Assembly (NCBI RefSeq): GCF_026000775.1
Contig: NZ_AP026830.1
Coordinates: forward strand, 558,001 to 622,000
DNA length: 64,000 nt
DNA from: Vulcanisaeta souniana JCM 11219
Lineage (GTDB): Archaea > Thermoproteota > Thermoprotei > Thermoproteales > Thermocladiaceae
Reading direction: 5' to 3'
Shown here: one piece after another, positions 58,633 to 64,000 of the stretch
Position numbering within the stretch: position 1 is the stretch's first letter
Layout of the letters: the number at the start of each line of letters is the position of its first letter
The notes under the pieces: generated by a model
Told to the model about the DNA's origin: nothing
The model's database searches: none
The model's input: only the letters and a program-made list of their open reading frames with translations
Translations under genes and position numbers: made by a program

Positions 58633-59861
58633 GCTTCACCACCTCTCAATCCTATGAATATTGTCTTCCTTGGATATTCACCAGTCTTGGCATACTCATC
58701 AAGCTTTTTATAAAGATTATAGAAGTCGTCAGACAACATTGTTCTTTGAGATATGCCGTGCACTACGGAGATTACTGGCTTATTAATGCCCTTATTGTAA
58801 AGTGCTGAAACTACGTCGTTAAATACAGGGCCCTCATACGTGTTACCCGGAGACAAAGCTCTGTCAACAACAGCTACCACCTTGGAGTACTTAATGGCGC
58901 TCACAACCTCGTCCGTGGGGAATGGCCTAAATAGCCTTAGTCTCAAAACGCCAGCCCTTAGTCCCCTCTCTCTGGCTCTTCTGGCTGCTTCCTTGGCATT
59001 ACCGCTTGATGCTCCACCATAGGTTATTAATACGTAGTCTGCATCGTCAAGCATGTACTTCTCTACAATGTCATAGTTAGTCCCAAAGGCCTTATTGAAC
59101 TCGTTATGAGTCTCCTTAATAACGTTCTTCGATTCCTTGAGCGCATTAATCGCTTGATACTTAATTTCATAATACCAATCAGGGCTTGCAATAACTCCAA
59201 TAGTCATTGGTTTCCTTGGGTCAAGCCTAGGCCTATTTAGGTTCCTGGGTGTGAATTTCCTAACGTACTCCTCGTGGTATAGTTCCACTGGTTCTGTGGT
59301 GTGGCTCATTAGGAATCCGTCGTATGAGACCATGACTGGTAGTAGGACTCTGTTGTCCTCTGCGATCCTGTATGCCATGATTATTGAATCATAAACCTCC
59401 TGGGCACTGGAGGCAATCATAATAACCCAACCAGAATCCCTGGCGCTCATTATGTCCTGGTAATCACCATGAATACTTATTGGCGCCGATAGTGCCCTGC
59501 CGGGGGCTGCCATGACTATTGGAAGCCTAAGACCAGAGGCAATATAGAGTACTTCATGCATGAACTCAAGACCCTGGGCAGACGTTGCTGTGAACACCCT
59601 AGCACCAGTCGCCGCTGCACCAACAACTGCAGATAATGCACTGTGCTCAGACTCCACCGGTATATACTCAGCGTCTATTTCACCGTTGGCCACAAACTCC
59701 GCCAATTTCTCTATTATAGTTGTTTGTGGCGTTATTGGGTATGCTGCAATCACATCAACATCAACAGTTTTAACAGCATAGGCAGCAGCATAATTAGATG
59801 TTAAGCCAACGCGTTCCTTAACAACCTCCTCCCTAGTGCTCAAGGCCTTAGCGACTGCCAT
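58629..59861 (-). CDS. porA: pyruvate:ferredoxin oxidoreductase, alpha subunit
   Basis: A subunit of about 410 residues. Hallmarks are NYAAAYAVKTVDVDVIAAYPITPQTTIIEKLAEFVANGEIDAEYIPVESEHSALSAVVGAAATGARVFTATSAQGLEFMHE and later SYDGFLMSHTTEPVEL and LRLFRPFPTDEV. The frame opens at 59906. ATG 59861 is preferred because it overlaps the delta-subunit stop (TAATG) and is preceded by a strong Shine-Dalgarno GAGGTGAC. It pairs with the beta subunit to form the active centre. Confidence 0.95.
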   Translation of the reverse strand: MAVAKALSTREEVVKERVGLTSNYAAAYAVKTVDVDVIAAYPITPQTTIIEKLAEFVANGEIDAEYIPVESEHSALSAVVGAAATGARVFTATSAQGLEFMHEVLYIASGLRLPIVMAAPGRALSAPISIHGDYQDIMSARDSGWVIMIASSAQEVYDSIIMAYRIAEDNRVLLPVMVSYDGFLMSHTTEPVELYHEEYVRKFTPRNLNRPRLDPRKPMTIGVIASPDWYYEIKYQAINALKESKNVIKETHNEFNKAFGTNYDIVEKYMLDDADYVLITYGGASSGNAKEAARRARERGLRAGVLRLRLFRPFPTDEVVSAIKYSKVVAVVDRALSPGNTYEGPVFNDVVSALYNKGINKPVISVVHGISQRTMLSDDFYNLYKKLDEYAKTGEYPRKTIFIGLRGGEA

Positions 59862-60181
59862 TATCCAGTCACCTCTGGCACCATCTTTATTGCCTTGACT
59901 GGGCATTCATGGGCGCATATTCCGCAGCCCTTGCAGTGATCATAATCAATCTCATAAGTCAAGTCATACCTCTTACCGGCCTTCGTTGCATAGGGCTTCT
60001 TCAATTCAAGTATTGCCGGTTCAGGGCAGTACATCCAGCATATTCTGCACCTAATACACGCATCCTGGTCAATAACGGGTCTCTCAGTCCTCCAAGAACC
60101 AGTGAGGTTCCTGCGCGCATTGCCTGGTTCAACAACGGTACCTCCAATTGGCAAGTCTTTCCAGGTTAATTGCTTCATCAT
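59861..60181 (-). CDS. porD: pyruvate:ferredoxin oxidoreductase, delta (ferredoxin) subunit
   Basis: A 106-residue 2[4Fe-4S] ferredoxin subunit with two cluster motifs, CIRCRICWMYCPEPAI and CKGCGICAHECPVKAI (CX2CX2CX3CP type). The N-terminal MKQLTWKDLPIGGTVVEPGNA is typical of PorD. It passes electrons from the alpha/beta core to ferredoxin. It overlaps the preceding gamma gene by four bases and the following alpha gene by one base. Confidence 0.96.
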   Translation of the reverse strand: MMKQLTWKDLPIGGTVVEPGNARRNLTGSWRTERPVIDQDACIRCRICWMYCPEPAILELKKPYATKAGKRYDLTYEIDYDHCKGCGICAHECPVKAIKMVPEVTG

Positions 60182-60738
60182 AGCACGATCACCTCAGCCA
60201 CTTTATAAGCCTCTTCCAGTGCCTCTATGTTTGACTTGCCGAGCCTCTTACCGAATGTCTCTAGGACTAGGCCCTTAACTGTATCCACATCAACTAGGTC
60301 AAGTACCTTAAGCAGTGCACCAAGCATTGTGGTATTTACTATTGGTTTGCCCAGGTGCTTCGTGGATATCTCATAGGCATTGACATAAACCACCTTACCA
60401 CTGAACTTACCCACGGATTGCCTGGCATCGTCAATACTCAGTGCATTGATCACTATGTAGCTCTTGGTTATCGCAGGTATGTTAAAAACGCTCAATAATC
60501 TGGTATCAAAAACAACGGAGATATCAGGTTTTTCAATGGGTTCCCTGGCAAGCACCGGTTCCCTGGATAGCCTAACGTAGGCCCTAACTGGCGCGCCCCT
60601 ACGCTCTGCGCCATACTCAGGAAAGGCGCTTGCGAATAAACCACGCCTAATTGCTGCCTGGGCAATTATTTGTGCAGCTGTTACAGCACCCTGACCTCCC
60701 CTGCCGAAGAATGTTATTTCTACCGTTGAATCACCCAT
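60178..60738 (-). CDS. porG: pyruvate:ferredoxin oxidoreductase, gamma subunit
   Basis: A 186-residue gamma subunit. VEITFFGRGGQGAVTAAQIIAQAAIRRGLFASAFPEYGAERRGAPVRAYVRLS is the complete family signature. It is the first gene of the operon, with TATA element GGTTTATAAAAG (about 60776-60765) about 30 bases upstream of the ATG. The order gamma-delta-alpha-beta is the classical archaeal arrangement. Confidence 0.96.
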   Translation of the reverse strand: MGDSTVEITFFGRGGQGAVTAAQIIAQAAIRRGLFASAFPEYGAERRGAPVRAYVRLSREPVLAREPIEKPDISVVFDTRLLSVFNIPAITKSYIVINALSIDDARQSVGKFSGKVVYVNAYEISTKHLGKPIVNTTMLGALLKVLDLVDVDTVKGLVLETFGKRLGKSNIEALEEAYKVAEVIVL

Positions 60739-60820
60739 TCTCGATCAATGTCTCGTTATAGAGCTCTTTTATAAACCCTTTATTCTATATTCCCATAAAT
60801 AAGGCATTGAGAATAATTGC

Positions 60821-60828
60821 TTAAAAAC
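60821..60828 (+). promoter_or_regulatory. TATA element before the structured RNA
   Basis: TTAAAAAC, preceded by the purine/pyrimidine context AATTGC, lies about 20 bases before the foldable stretch at 60840-60933. No reading frame begins downstream within 200 bases, so the element may serve an RNA gene. Confidence 0.45.
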
Positions 60829-60839
60829 AGGATTTGCCC

Positions 60840-60933
60840 CCTGCATGCACCCACGCCATTGATGCGTGGGGCCCAGCGGCCCGGTTTTGGCCGGGTCGTT
60901 GGGTTCGTACCAATGGCGTGAATGCAAGGCAGG
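60840..60933 (+). ncRNA. candidate structured non-coding RNA of unknown class
   Basis: This stretch folds almost completely. CCTGC (60840-60844) pairs with GCAGG (60929-60933). GCA (60847-60849) pairs with TGC (60923-60925). CACGCCATTG (60852-60861) pairs perfectly with CAATGGCGTG (60911-60920). TGCG pairs with CGTA (one G-U). An apical 13-bp hairpin joins CCCAGCG and GCCCGG (60872-60884) with CCGGGT and CGTTGGG (60891-60903), including two G-U pairs, across a UUUUGG loop. It is far more G+C-rich than its surroundings. A TATA element stands 12-19 bases before it and a T-run follows near 60973. I find no tRNA, RNase P, SRP, C/D or H/ACA signature. The ends are estimated from pairing. Confidence 0.6.
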
Positions 60934-61080
60934 TATGGGCTCTAATTTGATTCTTAGTTATTTCATTAAAATAGGTTTTTGTAAAGTAGTACCTGAGTAT
61001 TACTTATCCTTTAATGGGCTTTCTGTGTGGTTTTAATTATAAATATTAATAAGGGTGTGTTTTAACGGTGTAGTCGCATC

Positions 61081-61470
61081 ATGAGTCAAGTAATATGCAC
61101 TACAGTTGATGAGGATTTATCATTCAATCTCTTTTCCAGGGCCAGGTACCTTATTTTGGTTAGAGACGGTGTGATTATTCACAGGGAGATTAACCCTGCA
61201 TTGAGTTCAGTCAGTAAGAGACCTATGGTTGCAAGTAGGTGCGTGGAACTTGGTGCTGATGTGGTTATTGCACCACACGGTTCACTATGCTTTCCATCCT
61301 ATCAAATATTAAGAAAAGCCGGCGTTGGGATTTATGCCATTAATGTAGGCGAGAGGCTTAATGTTGATCTCACTAGGGCATCCAAGCACGTAGACCTGGG
61401 TGAGGTTATTTACTCAAGTTTTCTAGCCGTAAAGGAAAGGATCATGGAGGCGGTTTTCCATGAGCAATGA
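61081..61470 (+). CDS. NifX/NifB-type FeMo-cofactor-binding domain protein
   Basis: A 129-residue protein of the dinitrogenase iron-molybdenum cofactor (NifX/VnfX) fold. Hallmarks are VICTTVDEDLSFNLFSRARYLILVRDG at the start and MVASRCVELGADVVIAPHGSLCFPSYQILRKAGVGIYAIN. In non-diazotrophic archaea such proteins are thought to carry Fe-S or metal clusters. No nitrogenase gene is near. A TATA-like GTTTTAACG lies about 17-25 bases before the ATG. Its last 11 bases overlap the agmatinase gene, so they are probably one transcript. Confidence 0.85.
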   Translation: MSQVICTTVDEDLSFNLFSRARYLILVRDGVIIHREINPALSSVSKRPMVASRCVELGADVVIAPHGSLCFPSYQILRKAGVGIYAINVGERLNVDLTRASKHVDLGEVIYSSFLAVKERIMEAVFHEQ

Positions 61471-62365
61471 TATTAATTTCTATGTTAGTTCCCAATACAC
61501 ATTATTTGGGATACCAAGGTGCGGTTCTGGGATCCCCATACTCGGTGTGCCAATTGAGGACACTGTTAGTTTTAGGCCTGGTACGAGGTTTGCACCAGGT
61601 GTTATTCGTTCCTGGAGTCAGTACTTTGAGTTCACGCCTACAGAGGACTTGGGCATTGACGTGCTTAATAAAGCCTGCGACTTGGGTGACTTAACACTAC
61701 TCCAGGGTATTGTAAATGTGAACATGGAAAGAATTAGGTCTGTTGTTAAGGAAGTCATTAATAAGTGGGGCAGGGTAATTAGTATTGGCGGTGAGCATAC
61801 GATGAGCCTCGGCGTCGCTAGGGCGGTAAGCGACTCCCAGGGTTCATACGGCATTTATGTTCATGTTGATGCGCACCTGGATTCAAGGGAGGAGTGGCCC
61901 GTGGGTCAGTCTCTATCGCATGCCACGTTCGTAAGGCACATTGTTAATTCAGTCAATCCTCAATTACTGTTATTTCTTGGCCCTAGGGTTTATGATAAGG
62001 AGGAAATCTCCTTTGTGAGGGATCTCGATAACTCCATGCTTTTGCTGACAAGGGATATTAAGCTTATGGAAAGTTATGAGCTCAGGAATGTAATAAGGGA
62101 TTCGCTTGGTAGTTATCCTGGGCCTATTCATTTAAGTATTGATGTTGATGTTCTTGATCCATCAATAATGCCTGGCGTCGGCAATCCAGAGGGCTTTGGG
62201 CTTAGTTACGGTGAGCTCTTGAGGGTTATTAGGGCCGTCCTTGATTACGGTGGTTTCAGAGTTAAGGCTGTGGATCTCGTTGAATACTCACCGCCTAATG
62301 ATCCAGGCTTAATGTCGCTACCTGCAATGGCTAGGTTGATCCTTGATGTACTTAATTATCTATGA
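61460..62365 (+). CDS. agmatinase / ureohydrolase family enzyme
   Basis: A 301-residue binuclear manganese ureohydrolase. Metal ligands are seen in SIGGEHTMSLG, HVDAHLDSREEW and SIDVDVLDPSIMPG. The start region ILGVPIEDTVSFRPGTRFAPGVIR is typical. The pattern fits agmatinase (agmatine to putrescine plus urea), as expected for polyamine synthesis in thermophiles, rather than arginase. A related guanidino-substrate cannot be excluded. It overlaps the NifX-like gene and ends 37 bases before the glycyl-tRNA synthetase. Confidence 0.88.
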   Translation: MSNDINFYVSSQYTLFGIPRCGSGIPILGVPIEDTVSFRPGTRFAPGVIRSWSQYFEFTPTEDLGIDVLNKACDLGDLTLLQGIVNVNMERIRSVVKEVINKWGRVISIGGEHTMSLGVARAVSDSQGSYGIYVHVDAHLDSREEWPVGQSLSHATFVRHIVNSVNPQLLLFLGPRVYDKEEISFVRDLDNSMLLLTRDIKLMESYELRNVIRDSLGSYPGPIHLSIDVDVLDPSIMPGVGNPEGFGLSYGELLRVIRAVLDYGGFRVKAVDLVEYSPPNDPGLMSLPAMARLILDVLNYL

Positions 62366-62402
62366 AAATTTATTTAAATATGCCCAGCAGTTACCGTGTT
62401 GA

Positions 62403-64000
62403 ATGGACATCGAGAAATTTATGGAGTTAATGAGCGAGAATGGATTCTTCTACCCCAGCTTTGAGATTTATAGGAGTAAGGCTGAGGTAGGTGGGTTCTA
62501 TGACTATGGGCCACTTGGTGTGGAGTTCAAAAGGAATGTCATTGAGAAGTGGCGCAGGGTCTTCATTTATCCGTACCAAGACCTCATAGTCGAGATAGAG
62601 ACGCCTATTGTTATGCCGAGGATTGTTTTTGAGGCCAGTGGGCATCTTGAGCATTTCACGGACTCGATTGTTGAATGCACTAAGTGTGGTCGTAGATTCA
62701 GGGCTGATCACTTGATAGAGGAGGAACTCGGTAAGAGGGGTATTTCCGTGAAGACTGAGGGACTGAGCCTTGAGGAACTTGATGAGTTAATTAAGAAGTA
62801 CAATATTAAGTGCCCGGCCTGCAATGGTGAATTGGGTAACGTCAAACCCTTTAACCTATTGTTTCAAACCACAATAGGGCCCTACAGCGACAACATTGGT
62901 TACCTTAGGCCTGAGACGGCCCAGGGAATGTTCGTATCATTCCCAAGGGTATTTAACCTAGTGGGTAGGAAACTGCCGTTTGGTATAGCGCAGATTGGCA
63001 AGGTTGGTAGGAATGAGATATCGCCCAGGCAGGGCCTGATAAGGCTTAGGGAATTCACCCAGATGGAGATTGAGTTCTTCTTCGATCCAGAAAATGCCAA
63101 GTGCCCATATCTTGATGAGTTGGATGTTAAGTTGAGGATAATACCGGAGAAGGATGTTGCCGCCGGCGTTAAGGAGCCCAGGGAGTTCAGGCCTAGGGAG
63201 GTTGTTGAAAGCGGTATTGTACCTAATGAGTGGATGGCGCTCTTCATGGGCCTCGCCACAATATACATGAATGAACTCGGTATACCACTCGATCACCAAT
63301 ACTTCCTCGCCAAACTACCTGAGGAGAGAGCCCATTACTCAGCGGCCAGCTTTGACCAGATGGTTTATAGTGAGAGGTTTGGTTGGGTTGAGGTTAGCGG
63401 CCATGCGTACAGGACTGATTATGACCTCAGTAGGCACGCAAAGTACAGTGGTTATGACATGAGTGTTGACAGGAGACTGGCCATACCGAAGGAAACTGTT
63501 GAGGCTAGGGTTTACCCGAATCCGCAGAGGATTAGGGAGGTTTTCGGTAATGAAATGTCTAGGGTTATGCAGGCCCTTGGAAAGGCCGACCCTAATTGGC
63601 TAATTAATGAACTCAATAGTAGGGGTAAGGCGGTTATTGATGGCTACACGATAACCAGCGATATGGTTTTCATAAAGGAGGAGAAGAGAAAGGTTCATGT
63701 TGAGAGATTTATTCCACATGATATTGAGCCATCCTTTGGCGTTGACAGGATCATCTATGTCGCTCTGGAGCACGCATATACTGAGATTAATGGCAAACCA
63801 TTACTTAAGTTGCCACCTGATCTTGCGCCAATTAAGGTTGCCGTGTTACCAATAATAAGAAAGCAGGAATATGTGAGTATAGGCAGGAGTATATATAGGG
63901 AATTGTCAATGTTTGGAATTAGGGCTATTTATGACGATGATGGCGCAATAGGGAGTAGGTATGCTAAGTATGACTCGATTGGTGTACCATTTGCTATAAC
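62403..64000 (+). CDS. glyS: glycyl-tRNA synthetase, archaeal/eukaryal dimeric type (truncated by window end)
   Basis: The first 532 residues of a class II aminoacyl-tRNA synthetase that joins glycine to tRNA-Gly. Present are FMELMSENGFFYPSFEIY, the motif 1 region GFYDYGPLGVEFKRNV, a zinc-binding CTKCG with later CPACNGELG, motif 2 RPETAQGMFVSFPR, IAQIGKVGRNEISPRQGLIRLREFTQMEIEFFF, motif 3 EPSFGVDRIIYVALEHA, and the start of the anticodon-binding domain. The stop codon lies beyond the window. A TATA-like ATTTATTTAAATA (about 62368-62380) is about 25-30 bases before ATG 62403, so it is leaderless. Confidence 0.97.
   Translation, partial: MDIEKFMELMSENGFFYPSFEIYRSKAEVGGFYDYGPLGVEFKRNVIEKWRRVFIYPYQDLIVEIETPIVMPRIVFEASGHLEHFTDSIVECTKCGRRFRADHLIEEELGKRGISVKTEGLSLEELDELIKKYNIKCPACNGELGNVKPFNLLFQTTIGPYSDNIGYLRPETAQGMFVSFPRVFNLVGRKLPFGIAQIGKVGRNEISPRQGLIRLREFTQMEIEFFFDPENAKCPYLDELDVKLRIIPEKDVAAGVKEPREFRPREVVESGIVPNEWMALFMGLATIYMNELGIPLDHQYFLAKLPEERAHYSAASFDQMVYSERFGWVEVSGHAYRTDYDLSRHAKYSGYDMSVDRRLAIPKETVEARVYPNPQRIREVFGNEMSRVMQALGKADPNWLINELNSRGKAVIDGYTITSDMVFIKEEKRKVHVERFIPHDIEPSFGVDRIIYVALEHAYTEINGKPLLKLPPDLAPIKVAVLPIIRKQEYVSIGRSIYRELSMFGIRAIYDDDGAIGSRYAKYDSIGVPFAI

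Noticed and set aside
60840-60933. Structured stretch read as RNase P RNA, SRP RNA or a split tRNA half
   Set aside because: It lacks the conserved RNase P core segments, the SRP domain motifs, and a T-arm followed by an acceptor strand and CCA.
62427-63462. Several overlapping frames on both strands at the right end of the window
   Set aside because: They are shadows of the glycyl-tRNA synthetase gene, whose own frame runs past the window end.

Overview
The window comes from a hyperthermophilic crenarchaeon, most probably a member of the Thermoproteales (Vulcanisaeta/Caldivirga/Thermocladium-like). The genus is inferred. What the sequence shows is: archaeal EF-2 and ribosomal protein L2; a PaREP1-family protein; a non-catalytic tRNA-splicing endonuclease subunit of the crenarchaeal heteromeric type; three tRNA genes that all carry small introns, one of them at a non-canonical position; genomically encoded CCA ends; and many genes with a TATA element (TTTAAA/TTTATA-like) about 25-30 bases before an ATG, GTG or TTG, i.e. 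leaderless or nearly leaderless transcripts. No CRISPR array, insertion sequence or rRNA was seen.

Layout. 0.2-6.4 kb: a complete Opp/Dpp-type ABC transporter (two ATPases, binding protein, two permeases). 6.5-8.5 kb: a PaREP1 protein, intron-containing tRNA-Trp and an HSL-type esterase. 8.5-12.8 kb: feoB-feoA diverging from a HoxN/UreH-like metal permease, with two copies of one palindrome in the promoter region, followed by hemB. 12.9-20.5 kb: an aminotransferase, a HerA-like ATPase, an MTHFR-like protein, an Mrp/NBP35 ATPase, EF-2 and a zinc-protease-like protein. 20.7-22.8 kb: an MBL-fold protein, a surface protein, a MaoC hydratase and tRNA-Gln. 22.9-29.6 kb: the most unusual block. A 1567-residue secreted protein has a propeller, a lectin-like domain and a papain-like protease domain. 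It is followed by a membrane-anchored coiled-coil protein and a winged-helix protein. The first two promoters carry the same 22-bp palindrome just upstream of TATA. 30-34.2 kb: an MFS carrier, an HTH / membrane coiled-coil / surface-adhesin operon and two tandem paralogous membrane proteins. 34.3-41.8 kb: two radical SAM enzymes, a GlcG-FAD oxidase pair, a Cys-rich microprotein, an SCP-2-like protein, a small HTH protein with an operator-like repeat, an RNase Z-like MBL protein and an epimerase. 41.9-48.5 kb: an MFS exporter, type 2 IPP isomerase, L2, the endonuclease subunit and another radical SAM enzyme. 48.5-51.7 kb: a gene graveyard of frameshifted membrane-protein remnants interrupted by an intact rhomboid protease. 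51.7-57.4 kb: DUF72, MFS, divergent UbiA/UbiD (quinone synthesis), a beta-hydroxyacid dehydrogenase and tRNA-Ser. 57.7-60.7 kb: the pyruvate:ferredoxin oxidoreductase operon (gamma-delta-alpha-beta). 60.8-64 kb: a candidate structured RNA with its own TATA box, a NifX-like protein, agmatinase and a truncated glycyl-tRNA synthetase.

Together the genes suggest a peptide-scavenging heterotroph: oligopeptide uptake, aminotransferase, pyruvate:ferredoxin oxidoreductase and secreted protease. It has tightly controlled iron uptake and a rich secreted and cell-surface repertoire. The best candidates for undescribed biology are the palindrome-linked secreted-protease block, the structured RNA near 60.84-60.93 kb, and the duplicated operator shared by feoB and the divergent metal permease.
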